Notes: generated from the letters alone by a model not told the origin. Positions 9,401 to 19,434 are shown, counted from the stretch's first letter. The stretch is 48,457 bases of DNA from Methylococcaceae bacterium (GCA_030627205.1 DAOUSN010000017.1:1-48457), one strand, 5' to 3'. Translations and numbers: made by a program.

Positions 9401-9732
9401 TAAGTAGAAAATGAAGAACCACAACCACAGGTAGTGGCTGCATTAGGATTGCGAATTACAAATTGTGAGCCAGATAAATCATCTTTATAGTCAATTTCAG
9501 CCCCTGTTAAATAGCCAATACTCATAGAGTCAACTAACACAGTTACGCCACCATTTTCAACTTGAGTATCATCTTCATTAGTTTCTTCATCAAAGGTAAA
9601 CCCATATTGAAACCCAGAGCAACCACCTCCCGTAACATAAACTCTTAACTTGAGGTTATCATTGCCTTCATCGGCAATTAAAGCACTGACTTTTGTCGCC
9701 GCGCTATCTGTAAAAATAATAGGCTCTGCCAT
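9400..9732 (-). CDS. erpA: Iron-sulfur cluster insertion protein ErpA
   Basis: ErpA is an A-type carrier that delivers [4Fe-4S] clusters to target apoproteins. The 110 residues hold the three invariant cysteines: one in [13 protein letters not shown] and two in TCGCGSSF at the C-terminus. The [19 protein letters not shown] stretch and C-terminal [15 protein letters not shown] closely resemble E. coli ErpA, which is why I prefer it over IscA. It lies 35 bases after pheA on the same strand, so it may be the last gene of a serC-pheA-erpA transcript. Confidence 0.95.
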   Translation of the reverse strand: MAEPIIFTDSAATKVSALIADEGNDNLKLRVYVTGGGCSGFQYGFTFDEETNEDDTQVENGGVTVLVDSMSIGYLTGAEIDYKDDLSGSQFVIRNPNAATTCGCGSSFST

Positions 9733-9767
9733 ATTAATCCCCTGTAATTAATGATAATCAGTACTTA

Positions 9768-10868
9768 CTATATCACTGCTTTTGGATAAGAGCCTAGAAT
9801 ATTTAATAAGGTCACATTATTTTTTAAATTTTCTAAGGCTTTAGTAATATTTTCATCGTGTTGATGACCTTCAATATCAATAAAAAAGACATAATCCCAT
9901 AAACCTTGCCGTGACGGACGTGATTCAATATGAGTCATGCTAATATTATAGGTTGCAAAAGGCTCTAAAATCTTATGTAATGCCCCTGATTGATTGCCAA
10001 TAGATAATACCAGTGAGGTTTTATCTAAACCTGTAGATTGCGGTTGTTGTTTACCAATAATCATAAACCTAGTGGTGTTATTAGGTTCATCTTCAATATT
10101 TTTTTCGATAATATTTAAACCATATAAATCGGCCGCCACTTTACCCGCAATTGCCACTTTATTGTCACTATTCGTGATTAATTTGACCGCCTCCGCATTA
10201 CTACTAACCGCTGTAGTTTTAACATTGGGTAAATTAGCATCTAACCATTGGCGGCATTGAGCTAATGATTGTTGATGTGATAAAACTTCAGTTATCTCTG
10301 ATAAATTGCTGATATTACCGATTAAATTCTGATGGATTTTAATTTCCACTTCTCCACAAATTTGCAAAGATGAGGTTAGAAAACGATCTAAGGTGTGGGC
10401 AATAACTCCTTCTGTGGAGTTTTCAACAGGTACAACTCCAAATTGGCAATGGTCAATTTCAACACTATTAAAAATATCATGAATAGTGGTAACAGCTTGA
10501 GTATGAACGGCATGACCAAAATGTTTAAACACGGCTTGCTGAGTAAATGTTCCTTCAGGCCCTAAAAAAGCAACATCAAGTGGCTTTTCTAAGGCTAAAC
10601 AGGCTGACATAATTTCTCGAAAAAAAGAAACCACTGTGTCACCTTTTAAAGGGCCTGGGTTTAACGCTCGAATACGGCGTAAGACTAATGCCTCTCGATC
10701 AGGTCGATAAAAGGTGGTTTTCTCACCAGTTGCCACTTTAGTTTTTGCAACTTCCATGGCACAGTTAGCACGCTGATTTAGCAATTCTAAAATTTGCTGG
10801 TCAATACGATCAATTTGTTTGCGTAACTGAGGTAACGGGATAATATCAGTGGTTTTTTTTTCGGTCAT
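9768..10868 (-). CDS. pheA: Bifunctional chorismate mutase / prephenate dehydratase (P-protein)
   Basis: The enzyme converts chorismate to prephenate and then to phenylpyruvate, the committed route to phenylalanine. Domains by eye: an AroQ-type helical chorismate mutase at about 10-90 (LRKQIDRIDQQILELLNQRA), prephenate dehydratase at about 97-275 (FLGPEGTFTQQA; VPVENSTEGVI; the TTRFMIIG loop with the catalytic Thr), and an ACT regulatory domain at about 285-360 (SGALHKILEPFA and ESRPSRQGLWDYVFFID, the phenylalanine-binding ESRP motif). The ESRP motif predicts feedback control by phenylalanine. At 366 residues it is of normal length. It starts 12 bases after the serC stop. Confidence 0.97.
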   Translation of the reverse strand: MTEKKTTDIIPLPQLRKQIDRIDQQILELLNQRANCAMEVAKTKVATGEKTTFYRPDREALVLRRIRALNPGPLKGDTVVSFFREIMSACLALEKPLDVAFLGPEGTFTQQAVFKHFGHAVHTQAVTTIHDIFNSVEIDHCQFGVVPVENSTEGVIAHTLDRFLTSSLQICGEVEIKIHQNLIGNISNLSEITEVLSHQQSLAQCRQWLDANLPNVKTTAVSSNAEAVKLITNSDNKVAIAGKVAADLYGLNIIEKNIEDEPNNTTRFMIIGKQQPQSTGLDKTSLVLSIGNQSGALHKILEPFATYNISMTHIESRPSRQGLWDYVFFIDIEGHQHDENITKALENLKNNVTLLNILGSYPKAVI

Positions 10869-10880
10869 GGTGATAAAAGC

Positions 10881-11960
10881 CTAAGAAGTTTTTTCAAATT
10901 CTACCATAAATTCGAGTAACGCATCGACTCCAGCATCAGTCATCGCATTATAAATACTAGCACGCATTCCGCCAACTAAACGATGACCTTTCAAACCGAT
11001 TAAACCATTTTTATCTGCACCTGTTAAGAAAGCTTTATCTAAAGTGCTATCTTTTAATACAAAAGGAATATTCATTCGTGAGCGATAGGCATTATCGACA
11101 GGATTCGAGTATAAATCTGAGGTTTCGATTGCTTGATATAATTTATTGGCTTGAGCAATATTTTGTTTTTCTATTGCTTGAATGCCACCTTGTGCTTTGA
11201 GCCATTTCATTACTAAACCAACTAAATACCAGTTGTAAGTAGCAGGTGTATTTAACATCGAATCATTTTTATTTTGTTTGCTATAATCAAATATATCAGG
11301 TAACGATTTATCGACTGCTCCCAATAAATCATCGCGAACAATGACAACAACAACCCCACTAGGTCCCATGTTTTTTTGTGTACCTGCATAAATAATCCCA
11401 TAACGACTGACATCGACGCTACGTGAGAGAATATTTGAGGACATATCACAAACTAATGGAATTCCTTGGGTATCAGGAATATCTTGAAACTCAACCCCTT
11501 GAATAGTTTCATTACTGGTGTAATGTAGATAAGCGGCATCTTGATCTAAAACCCAATTATTAATTTTAGGTATATTGGTAAAATTTGAGGATTCAGATGA
11601 AGCAGAAATAATCACCTCACAATAATTTTTTGCAGCTTTGATGGCTTTTGTTGACCACGCGCCAGTATTTACATAACAAGCTTTAGTTTTGCCGCGTAAA
11701 ATGTTTTGAGGGATAAAGGAAAATTGTCCTGTTGCCCCACCTTGTAAGAACAAAACTTTATAATTATAAGGAATAGCTAATAATTCGATTAAATCTGTTT
11801 TCAATTCTTCGGCAATAGACATAAACTCTTTACCACGATGACTCATCTCCATAACTGACATCCCAGTACTATGCCAGTCGAGTAATTCTGCTTGTGCTTG
11901 TGTTAAAACGGCTTCTGGAATTACTGAAGGACCTGCACTAAAATTAAATATTCTTGACAT
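10881..11960 (-). CDS. serC: Phosphoserine aminotransferase
   Basis: This PLP enzyme transaminates 3-phosphohydroxypyruvate in serine synthesis and acts in pyridoxine synthesis in many gammaproteobacteria. The 359 residues begin IFNFSAGPSVIPEAVL. They contain GGATGQFSFIPQN (cofactor phosphate site) and AGTQKNMGPSG with the Schiff-base lysine, and end with LVGGMRASIYNAM. It is the first gene of a run serC-pheA-erpA on the minus strand. Pairing serC with pheA is common in Pseudomonas-like genomes. Confidence 0.97.
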   Translation of the reverse strand: MSRIFNFSAGPSVIPEAVLTQAQAELLDWHSTGMSVMEMSHRGKEFMSIAEELKTDLIELLAIPYNYKVLFLQGGATGQFSFIPQNILRGKTKACYVNTGAWSTKAIKAAKNYCEVIISASSESSNFTNIPKINNWVLDQDAAYLHYTSNETIQGVEFQDIPDTQGIPLVCDMSSNILSRSVDVSRYGIIYAGTQKNMGPSGVVVVIVRDDLLGAVDKSLPDIFDYSKQNKNDSMLNTPATYNWYLVGLVMKWLKAQGGIQAIEKQNIAQANKLYQAIETSDLYSNPVDNAYRSRMNIPFVLKDSTLDKAFLTGADKNGLIGLKGHRLVGGMRASIYNAMTDAGVDALLEFMVEFEKTS

Positions 11961-12077
11961 TAATATGTTTCCTTTTGATAATTAAATGATAGATTAATGA
12001 CGCTATTCTATCACGTAAATCATGGTTTTAAACTGTGAGTAGAGGAGGAGTATATTTTTCTTATGATTTAAAAATGG

Positions 12078-14024
12078 TTAAGAAGTTTTATTTTTAGTTT
12101 TGTTGATCCAATATTCTAAAGACTGATAAAGAACCTTGGAATCAATAGGTTTAGGGACGTGTGTATTCATTCCTGCATCAATAAATTCTTGCTTTTCTTC
12201 ATCCATTGCATAAGCAGTCATTGCAATAATAGGTATGTTTTTAAGCTGCTTACGAATAAGAGTAGTTGCTTCTATGCCATCCATTTCAGGCATTTGTACA
12301 TCCATTAAAATAGCATCATAATGGTTTTCATGGTTAAGTGCTTTAGTAACCGCTTCTTTGCCGTTATTAGCAATATCAACATGAATACCAACGCCTTTTA
12401 AGAACTCCATTGCCACCAATTGATTAATTTTATTATCTTCAGCAAGCAAAATTTGGGCATTTTTTAAAACATCCCTTTTTTCAGTTATTTTTATCTTATT
12501 TTTTGATGGTTTGATAATAGGTGATTGGTCATCTTGAATTCCTACATAAATACCAAAAGTAAAGGTGCTACCGACTCCTATATCACTGGCTACAGATATT
12601 TTTCCACCCATAAGTTCGGTTAATTGTTTGCAAATAGCCAATCCTAAACCTGTTCCTCCAAATTGACGTGTTGTTGAGCTATCTGCTTGGCTAAAAGGTT
12701 TAAATAATTTCTTTATTTGTTCAGGGCTGATACCTATTCCAGAGTCTTGAATATCAACAATCAGCTCAATGATTTTATTGGTCGTGTTAGCCGTTTTAAT
12801 AGTAATAATGACTTCACCATGTTTAGTGAATTTAATTGCATTACTAATTAAATTAATCAAAATTTGTCTTAAACGTAACGCATCACCAATTAAAAATTGT
12901 GGCACATTAGGGTTAATAGAGCAGGATAAAGTGATATTTTTTTCTAAAGCACGCTCATTACTAAGATTAAGTGCTTTATCAATTACGTCTGATGATAAAT
13001 GGAATTTTTTCTTTTCAATTTCTAGCATACCTGCTTCAATTTTGGAAAAATCTAAAATGTCGTTAATAATTCCAAGTAGGTCAGAGGCTGAATGGTTTAT
13101 TTTAAATAAATAATCATGTAATTTAGAGCTAAGATCATTTTTTAAGGCTAATTCACTGAGTCCAATAATAGCATTCATGGGAGTACGAATTTCATGACTC
13201 ATGTTAGCTAGAAAATTGCTTTTAGTTTGATTCGCTTGATTTGCTTTATCTTTTTCAATGATTAGTTCTTTTTCAATGGTTTTTAACTCATCCATCATCG
13301 TTGCAAAACCTTTAAATAAAGCACCGTATTCATCGTTGCGTTGTATTTCTTTGGCAAGGCTATAGTTCCTATTTTCTGGAACTTTTTTCATAATACTCAG
13401 TAACGCATAAATAGGGTTTGAAAAAATTTTTTGGAAAAAATAAGTAAGAATAAAAATAATCAATAGTGTTACAACAATAACAGCAAGTAATGAGCAAGCT
13501 AAATTAATAGTTCTTGCTTTTAAATCTTTAGTGTCAGCAATAATATGTAGTATTCCTATTTCCCTGTTTTCAAGCTTAATAGATACAAGGGCATCGAAAT
13601 TTTCCCAAAAAGAAAACAAATTTCGTTCACTCGGTAAATTATTATGTTGGTAATTACGTAACTTAGCTTTGGAATTCTCCATTAATTTATTTTTTTCATT
13701 AACACTAAGATGCTCATGAAAATAGCTAACAAATACTTCGCTATTTTCTTGGTAAATTATAGTAGCTACCATGCTAGAATTATCCGCCAATGAGGCTATC
13801 ATTTCTTTAGTATCTTCTTTTTTACCAAAACTAAGTGACGTTGCAATGTTAATACTACTTACATTAGCTATTTGTGTAATCGTTTTTATTTCATTTTGTT
13901 TAACATCAATAAGGTAGGTATAAAAAATAAAACTACAGGCAATGGATAGAGCAATAATAGCGGTTGAACTTAAAATAAGCACTAATTTAGTACGAATTGA
14001 TAAATCAGAAAATTTTTTAATCAT
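12078..14024 (-). CDS. CHASE8 hybrid sensor histidine kinase with receiver domain
   Basis: The 648-residue membrane sensor has TM1 at about 13-38, a periplasmic segment at about 40-165, TM2 at about 175-197, HAMP at about 198-252, and HisKA with the phospho-acceptor His277 in [13 protein letters not shown] HATPase domain follows ([27 protein letters not shown]), then a receiver domain at about 524-640 with Asp575 in [10 protein letters not shown] and the switch lysine in PKPI. The periplasmic part ([15 protein letters not shown] through MVATIIY) resembles CHASE8, the sensor of YfiN-type diguanylate cyclases. The gene is divergent from a yfiR-like gene, and YfiR is known to bind the YfiN CHASE8 domain, so the partners are probably matched here. 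The output regulator is not encoded nearby. Confidence 0.92.
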   Translation of the reverse strand: MIKKFSDLSIRTKLVLILSSTAIIALSIACSFIFYTYLIDVKQNEIKTITQIANVSSINIATSLSFGKKEDTKEMIASLADNSSMVATIIYQENSEVFVSYFHEHLSVNEKNKLMENSKAKLRNYQHNNLPSERNLFSFWENFDALVSIKLENREIGILHIIADTKDLKARTINLACSLLAVIVVTLLIIFILTYFFQKIFSNPIYALLSIMKKVPENRNYSLAKEIQRNDEYGALFKGFATMMDELKTIEKELIIEKDKANQANQTKSNFLANMSHEIRTPMNAIIGLSELALKNDLSSKLHDYLFKINHSASDLLGIINDILDFSKIEAGMLEIEKKKFHLSSDVIDKALNLSNERALEKNITLSCSINPNVPQFLIGDALRLRQILINLISNAIKFTKHGEVIITIKTANTTNKIIELIVDIQDSGIGISPEQIKKLFKPFSQADSSTTRQFGGTGLGLAICKQLTELMGGKISVASDIGVGSTFTFGIYVGIQDDQSPIIKPSKNKIKITEKRDVLKNAQILLAEDNKINQLVAMEFLKGVGIHVDIANNGKEAVTKALNHENHYDAILMDVQMPEMDGIEATTLIRKQLKNIPIIAMTAYAMDEEKQEFIDAGMNTHVPKPIDSKVLYQSLEYWINKTKNKTS

Positions 14025-14119
14025 TGAATATGTTGTTTAAAATTCTGTTGCGATTAGGTATACTTTAATAAGCATTTTGTTAAGCCCTTCTTAATTTATA
14101 GAATTTATATGAGATTATT

Positions 14120-14707
14120 GTGTATAACCAATTAGTAACTTTACCTTTAAATAAGGTTACTAGAAAAAAAACTAATAAGATTAGATTCTATCTAATTTTA
14201 TGTTGCTTTTCCATGTTATTTTTTTCTACCCCTAGTTTTTCTGTTGATCGAGAAGAAATGAAGGCAGTTTATTTAGGTGTTGTCTCTAAACATGTTATTT
14301 GGTTAACTAATACAGCAATACAGCAGCAGGAAAGCTCTTTTTTTAATATTTGTATTTTTGGTGATGATAGCTTTGGTGGTTATCTAAAATTATATGATAA
14401 TAAAAAAATTAAAAATAAACCTGTAAAAATTTTACACCCTAAAGAAATTGAAAATCTTGCTGATTGCCAGCTGGTTTTTATTGGTCAATCTAAACGCGGT
14501 AGTTTAGCTAAAATTTTTAACTTTATTGACGGTAAAGCTATTTTAACTGTAAGTTTAATTCGTGGTTTTGCTGAAAAAAAAGGCATGATTCAGTTTTATG
14601 AAAATGGCTCACGATTGGATGTTAAGATAAATTATCAGGTAACACTTAATCATGGTTTTGAGATTAAATCATCACTATTAAAATATTCTAAAGTTATTAA
14701 TCGGTAA
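14120..14707 (+). CDS. YfiR-like periplasmic protein (DUF4154)
   Basis: The 195-residue product has an N-terminal signal segment (hydrophobic stretch ending FFSTPSFS) and the YfiR/DUF4154 pattern: KAVYLGVVSKHVIWL, FNICIFGDDSFG, CQLVFIGQS, ILTVSLIRGFAEKKGMIQF and the closing KSSLLKYSKVI. In Pseudomonas, YfiR is the periplasmic inhibitor of YfiN. It is followed five bases later by a TonB-dependent receptor and faces a CHASE8 kinase on the other strand. The start codon is GTG at 14120; an upstream ATG at 14109 is out of frame, so a slightly later start remains possible. The two cysteines in the mature part could form the disulfide seen in YfiR. Confidence 0.85.
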   Translation: MYNQLVTLPLNKVTRKKTNKIRFYLILCCFSMLFFSTPSFSVDREEMKAVYLGVVSKHVIWLTNTAIQQQESSFFNICIFGDDSFGGYLKLYDNKKIKNKPVKILHPKEIENLADCQLVFIGQSKRGSLAKIFNFIDGKAILTVSLIRGFAEKKGMIQFYENGSRLDVKINYQVTLNHGFEIKSSLLKYSKVINR

Positions 14708-14712
14708 TTTTA

Positions 14713-17133
14713 ATGAAGATATTCTTCCTACTTGTATTGTTCTCATTAGCTCCATGTTTTTTCACTATAGAAGTTTTTGCTAAAGAAGTAGTTGATAATG
14801 AAACAGAAAATTTATATAACAACTCGTTAGAATCATTGTTTAACGAAGAAATTGATGCTGAGGCTAAGGTTGGTAGTCGAGGTAAGGCGGTTGGATTATT
14901 AAAATCCAAAACCCCCGTTGATGTAGTTACTGCCGAACAAATTAAGCATTCAGGTTATACCGAACTCAGTAAGGTTTTACAACGTTTTATTCCAGGGTTT
15001 AATTTCCCTAGAGCGAGTATTCAAGATGGTACAGATCATATTCGTCCTTTTACTTTAAGGGGAATGGCACCAGATCAAGTATTGGTTCTAGTTAATGGTA
15101 AACGTTTTCACAGTAGCTCTATTTTACATATTAATAGCAGCATAGGGCGAGGATCAACAGGGGTTGACCTAAATTCCATTCCATTGCATTCTATAGCACG
15201 GGTTGAAGTATTAAGAGATGGAGCGGCTGCTCAATATGGTTCAGATGCGATTGCAGGAATCATTAATATTATTCTTAAATCAGGCGGTGAAGAACGCCGT
15301 TTAACGACTACTATTGGTCAAACTTACGAGGGCGATGGAGAACTTTATCAAACAGATTTACATTATGGTATCACTCTACCGTTAGATGGATTTATTGATA
15401 TTACTGCTGAATTTAGGGATCGTAATCCGATTAGCAGAGCCGCTATTGATACACGTCAACAATATTTTGATGGCGATATTAGAAATAATTATCCCTCCCA
15501 AATAAATGAAATAAGGGGTGATACTGATACGCAAAATTTTTTATTCGCGCTTAACTCAGAGTTACCTTTGTCAAATGATATTATGCTATATTTTTATGGG
15601 ACAACTAATTATCGTGAAAGTGAATCAGGGACTCGTTATAGACGACCTCTGGATAATAGAAATGTAAGAAGTATTTATCCGAATGGTTTTTTGCCTTTAA
15701 TTACTCCGAAAATATTTGATTATTCAGCAACAATGGGATTAAAAGGTGAGACTTTAACGGGTTTTAACTGGGATTTTAGTCATAGTGCGGGGGGTAATCA
15801 TCTTGATTATGGGGTTAAAAATTCATTAAATGTTTCTTTAGGGGTTAATAGCCCAACATCGTTTGATGCTGGAGGGTTAGGGACGAGACAGCATGTAACC
15901 AATTTAGATATATTTAAAAAAGCTGACTGGTGGTTTGAAAATCCCCTTGAGATAGCGGTAGGGTTAGAATGGCGTTATGAAACTTTTAGCATTAGTTCTG
16001 GTGATGAGAGCGCCTTTATTCAAGGAGGAATACCTATTTTAGATGGGCCTAATGCTGGGAATACGGCGATGGCAGGTGCGCAAGGGTTTCCAGGTTTTGG
16101 TAAGATTAATGAAATAGATGAAGATCGGCATAATTTTGCAACCTATATTGATTTAAACACCCAGTTTTTTGATAAATTATCCTTAGGTATTGCAGGTAGA
16201 TATGAATATTATAGTGATTTTGGCTCGACTTTAAATGGTAAGTTTTCATTGGGTTATCAAGTCGTTGATAGCCTGTTATTACGTGGGTCTGTGAGTTCAG
16301 GATTTAGAGCGCCATCATTACAACAGTCTTTTTTTAATAATAACGCTTCACTTGAAATAAATGAAGAAATTGCTACGGTAGCAACAATTTCAAGAAACTC
16401 TCAATTTTCTAAAGAAATTAACAGTAATCCATTAAAACCTGAAAAATCTCAACATCTTACTATAGGACTTGTTTTTGAGCCGATAACTAATTTTTCATTA
16501 ACTGCGGATTATTTTTATACTAAAATTACCGATAGAATTGTGTTATCAGGAAATATAGGTGGATTTAATTCACCAGCAATAGGCGATGTTTTAAGATCTA
16601 GCGATATATTTGCGATCCGTTCTTTTCTTAATGCACTTGATACAGAAACTCAAGGCTATGATTTACGCGCAAATTATAAGTTGAATTTTCAACAACAAGG
16701 AGAATTAAAATTAACCGCCGCTTATCACTATAATAAGAATAAAGCGATAGGAGAAGTTCGTGCGCCGGCTATCTTTGGTAGTAATGGCGCAGATATTGTA
16801 TTCAGTGAAAAAGATAGAGAACGTTTAGAATTAGGTCAGCCTAATGATAATTTAATGCTAATGGCTAATTATAAAAATGGCAACTTTAATGGAATGCTTA
16901 AATTAATTAAATCAGGGGCTTTTTCAGAAGCAGGACAGCGACCAAATAGTCAATGGTTAACGGATATAGATTTGGCTTATCAAATACATTCGAATTTTAA
17001 TATTGCTATCGGAGTTCATAATTTATTTGATACAAAGCTAGAACGTGAAACAGATGATGGAAATTTATTAACTAATGCCCCTTATGGTCATGGTGGTGGT
17101 TTTTATTATTTTCGTTTAACCGCAGATTTTTAA
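14713..17133 (+). CDS. TonB-dependent outer-membrane receptor
   Basis: The 806-residue protein has a signal peptide (about 1-23), a plug domain at about 60-175 (KTPVDVVTAEQIKHSGYTEL, LRGMAPDQVLVLVNGKRFH, VEVLRDGAAAQYGSDAIAG) and a beta-barrel ending in a terminal phenylalanine (FYYFRLTADF). Barrel signatures such as LRGSVSSGFRAPSLQQSFF and the late FNIAIGVHNLFDTK strand are typical. There is no N-terminal STN signalling domain, so it does not signal through a FecR-type anti-sigma factor. It begins five bases after yfiR and is likely translationally coupled to it. The ligand is unknown; no Fur box is obvious upstream, which argues against simple iron control. Confidence 0.93.
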   Translation: MKIFFLLVLFSLAPCFFTIEVFAKEVVDNETENLYNNSLESLFNEEIDAEAKVGSRGKAVGLLKSKTPVDVVTAEQIKHSGYTELSKVLQRFIPGFNFPRASIQDGTDHIRPFTLRGMAPDQVLVLVNGKRFHSSSILHINSSIGRGSTGVDLNSIPLHSIARVEVLRDGAAAQYGSDAIAGIINIILKSGGEERRLTTTIGQTYEGDGELYQTDLHYGITLPLDGFIDITAEFRDRNPISRAAIDTRQQYFDGDIRNNYPSQINEIRGDTDTQNFLFALNSELPLSNDIMLYFYGTTNYRESESGTRYRRPLDNRNVRSIYPNGFLPLITPKIFDYSATMGLKGETLTGFNWDFSHSAGGNHLDYGVKNSLNVSLGVNSPTSFDAGGLGTRQHVTNLDIFKKADWWFENPLEIAVGLEWRYETFSISSGDESAFIQGGIPILDGPNAGNTAMAGAQGFPGFGKINEIDEDRHNFATYIDLNTQFFDKLSLGIAGRYEYYSDFGSTLNGKFSLGYQVVDSLLLRGSVSSGFRAPSLQQSFFNNNASLEINEEIATVATISRNSQFSKEINSNPLKPEKSQHLTIGLVFEPITNFSLTADYFYTKITDRIVLSGNIGGFNSPAIGDVLRSSDIFAIRSFLNALDTETQGYDLRANYKLNFQQQGELKLTAAYHYNKNKAIGEVRAPAIFGSNGADIVFSEKDRERLELGQPNDNLMLMANYKNGNFNGMLKLIKSGAFSEAGQRPNSQWLTDIDLAYQIHSNFNIAIGVHNLFDTKLERETDDGNLLTNAPYGHGGGFYYFRLTADF

Positions 17134-17202
17134 AAAAATACCCTTTATCAAATATTGACTAATGATACAATTTACCTCTTTTAGATAATTTACAGAGGTC
17201 AG

Positions 17203-17922
17203 ATGTTCTTAAAGCAGTTTTATACAACAGATGAGGGGCAAATTTTAATTAGTGCTGGGCAAGCCAGTCATTTTGCCAAAGATATTGCCAAAGATTTTAA
17301 CCCCTTACATGATCATGATGCTAAACGCTTTTGTGTTCCTGGGGATTTATTGGTTTCACTTATTATTGCTAAATATGGCTTAAGTCAAAAAATGCAATTT
17401 ACTTTTTCGGGAATGGTTGGACATAATATTTATCTAAACTTTCCTGAAACCGAAACAGAAGACTTTGAAATTACCGATAATAATAATAAAATTTATATGC
17501 AGGTTCACCGTAGTGGAGACATAACCACTGATAGTAGTTTACTAGAAACTTTTATTCGTGATTATGTTGCTTTTTCAGGGCCTAATTTTCCGCATATTCT
17601 CGTTCCGTTAATGGCTGAACAAAATGTAATGATTAATACCACGCGCCCATTAGTTATCTATGAAAGTATGTCATTTGAATTTGAACATTTTAATTTTACC
17701 TCTTCTGTATTACAAGCGATTGAAAATACGTTAAGCATCGACGGTAAAAGAGGGGATGCGAGGTTTCACTTCCAAATTAATTCAGAAAATCAAAAAGTAG
17801 GGAATGGATTTAAAAAAATTCTAATCAGTGGGATGCGTGATTATAATCAACCGCTTATTCAAGAATTTACTGAAAATTATTTAGCTCGAAAAGCGGCTTA
17901 TGAAAAAAACTCATCAACGTAA
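17203..17922 (+). CDS. DUF3581 family protein (hotdog-like)
   Basis: This 239-residue cytoplasmic protein matches what I know of DUF3581. It carries AKDFNPLHDHDAKRFCVPGDLLVSL near residues 31-55, similar to the substrate-side motif of MaoC-like hotdog hydratases (D-x-N-P-x-H-x-D). Enzyme activity is unproven. AGAGG lies five bases before the ATG. The last nine bases overlap the convergent cvfB-like gene. Neighbouring genes give no pathway hint. Confidence 0.8.
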   Translation: MFLKQFYTTDEGQILISAGQASHFAKDIAKDFNPLHDHDAKRFCVPGDLLVSLIIAKYGLSQKMQFTFSGMVGHNIYLNFPETETEDFEITDNNNKIYMQVHRSGDITTDSSLLETFIRDYVAFSGPNFPHILVPLMAEQNVMINTTRPLVIYESMSFEFEHFNFTSSVLQAIENTLSIDGKRGDARFHFQINSENQKVGNGFKKILISGMRDYNQPLIQEFTENYLARKAAYEKNSST

Positions 17923-18744
17923 TTTAATTGACTGTTTATCGGTAGTAATGAGTTGTTTTTTATATAATGCACCTATGGCTTGTTTGAAGGCTTTTTTACT
18001 CACGGCAAAAGTACGATAAATATCTTCAGGGGGGCTTTTATCTCCTAAAGCTAAATAACCATTTTGAGCGGTAAGATGGGCTAATATTTTATCGCTTAAA
18101 TCTCCTGTTTGAGTATGAACAGGCACTAAAGCTTGTAGGCTTAAATCAATGCGTTTATCTTCTCGAATTTTCTTAATATAAGCGGTTAATTTTTTACCTC
18201 GGCGAAGAGGTTGAAAAACTTCATTGTTATATAAAACCCCCCAATGACTATTTTCAACAATGGCTTTAAAGCCTAATTCAGTTTTATCGGCAATAATAAT
18301 TTCAACTTGCTGACCTTCTTTAAAATAAAAAGATTCGTCAACAATAAAATGCTCAAATCTGGTTGTCGCTGCAATACGATTTTGATCATCAATAAAAACT
18401 TTAACCAGATAAGACTGACCAAGTTCTAATGTGTGTCGTTGCTCATTAAAGGGGACAAGTAAATCTTTTGATAACCCCCAATCCAAAAATGCCCCGACTT
18501 GTCCTATTTCAATCACTTTTAAATAAGCAATCTCGTCAACTTGTGCTTTAGGGCTGTGTAATGTTGCGGTAAGTTGCCCTTTTTTACCATTGTAGATAAA
18601 AACGGTTAACTTATCTCCAACTTTACAAGTTTTTGGTACCTCATTACTTGGCAATAAAACATCACCTAGATCATCACCATCAAGGTAGGTCTTATCATTG
18701 TGCCGAATAACTTTAAGTTGATTAAATTTACCAATCTCTATCAT
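17914..18744 (-). CDS. CvfB-like S1 RNA-binding protein
   Basis: The 276-residue protein has the CvfB/YitL layout of tandem S1-type OB folds and a C-terminal winged helix. A first OB-like region (about 1-60) is followed by an S1 repeat with IGQVGAFLDWGLSKDLLVPF (about 80-105), a second one with GFKAIVENSHWGVLYNNEVF, and a winged-helix end (FAVSKKAFKQAIGALYKKQLI). Such proteins bind RNA and affect virulence or translation in Gram-positives; the role in Gram-negatives is poorly known. The start directly abuts the stop of the DUF4124 gene, suggesting co-expression. Confidence 0.88.
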   Translation of the reverse strand: MIEIGKFNQLKVIRHNDKTYLDGDDLGDVLLPSNEVPKTCKVGDKLTVFIYNGKKGQLTATLHSPKAQVDEIAYLKVIEIGQVGAFLDWGLSKDLLVPFNEQRHTLELGQSYLVKVFIDDQNRIAATTRFEHFIVDESFYFKEGQQVEIIIADKTELGFKAIVENSHWGVLYNNEVFQPLRRGKKLTAYIKKIREDKRIDLSLQALVPVHTQTGDLSDKILAHLTAQNGYLALGDKSPPEDIYRTFAVSKKAFKQAIGALYKKQLITTDKQSIKLR

Positions 18745-19104
18745 CTATGAGCCTTTACTATTCGAGTCATCAATAGGTTGTTCATCACCTATTGTCTCTT
18801 TTAAACCAGGCTCATCTTTAGGAGGAAGGGTTACTTTAATTTCAGTTTTATTTTTATTAGCCTCTTTTTCTTTTTTGGCTTGATATGTTTTTAAATCATC
18901 ATTTAATTTTTCTACCGCTTTTTCAACTTTTTTCTTATTAGTAGGAATAATTTTAAGTTGATTGTTTTTAACGGCACTTTTTTCATTAGAGCAAGGTTTT
19001 TCTTGATAAGTGTGGCGTCCATCTATTTCTCCCGGACATTTAAAAACTCTTGCTTCAGCGATATTAATACTCATAATAAGTAATGGTAAAATTATTAATT
19101 TCAT
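18745..19104 (-). CDS. DUF4124 domain protein, exported
   Basis: The 119-residue product has a short signal peptide (MKLIILPLLIMSINIAEA) and then a DUF4124-like module (RVFKCPGEIDGRHTYQEKPC) with two cysteines that could pair in the periplasm. The rest is lysine- and glutamate-rich low-complexity sequence, probably a coiled or flexible tail. It lies directly before the cvfB-like gene with no gap. Function unknown. Confidence 0.8.
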   Translation of the reverse strand: MKLIILPLLIMSINIAEARVFKCPGEIDGRHTYQEKPCSNEKSAVKNNQLKIIPTNKKKVEKAVEKLNDDLKTYQAKKEKEANKNKTEIKVTLPPKDEPGLKETIGDEQPIDDSNSKGS

Positions 19105-19188
19105 AGCCTATCCTTTATTAAATTACAGAATAAAAAATAATACTAACATTAAGATGCTTTAATTAGTAGTGGAATTAATCACCTATTT

Positions 19189-19434
19189 TCAAAAATGATT
19201 AATAGTCTTGGTTATTTCAATCCACTCATACAATTCAGTCAAAGTAGGGTCGCATTTACAACACCCAGTGCCACATGAAGCACTGGGTGTTAATTTGTTA
19301 ACTTTACCTTTACTTATCCATTTCCTTAACATGCCTCGTAAAGCCTCTGCATCACAGTTAAAATGTAGCACTAAATCATGCAATGTTACTCGTTGCTGCT
19401 GTTTTAAATAATCACGAAGTTCAGATAATATCAT
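19189..19434 (-). CDS. feoC: FeoC-like winged-helix protein
   Basis: FeoC proteins are small winged-helix partners of FeoB and can bind an Fe-S cluster. The 81-residue product has the winged-helix part at about 1-48 (LSELRDYLKQQQRVTLHDL) and the cysteine cluster C-x3-CC-x-C in SCGTGCCKCD near residues 53-61. It overlaps the feoB 3' end by four bases, as expected for the third gene of feoABC. A perfect 11-base-pair inverted repeat lies exactly over the codons of this cysteine region. Confidence 0.87.
   Translation of the reverse strand: MILSELRDYLKQQQRVTLHDLVLHFNCDAEALRGMLRKWISKGKVNKLTPSASCGTGCCKCDPTLTELYEWIEITKTINHF
19261..19290. repeat. Perfect 11-bp inverted repeat inside feoC
   Basis: ACACCCAGTGC (19261-19271) and GCACTGGGTGT (19280-19290) form a perfect stem with an eight-base loop. 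It is GC-richer than its surroundings and encodes the TPSASCGTGC part of FeoC. In the mRNA it would be a strong hairpin. Confidence 0.85.
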
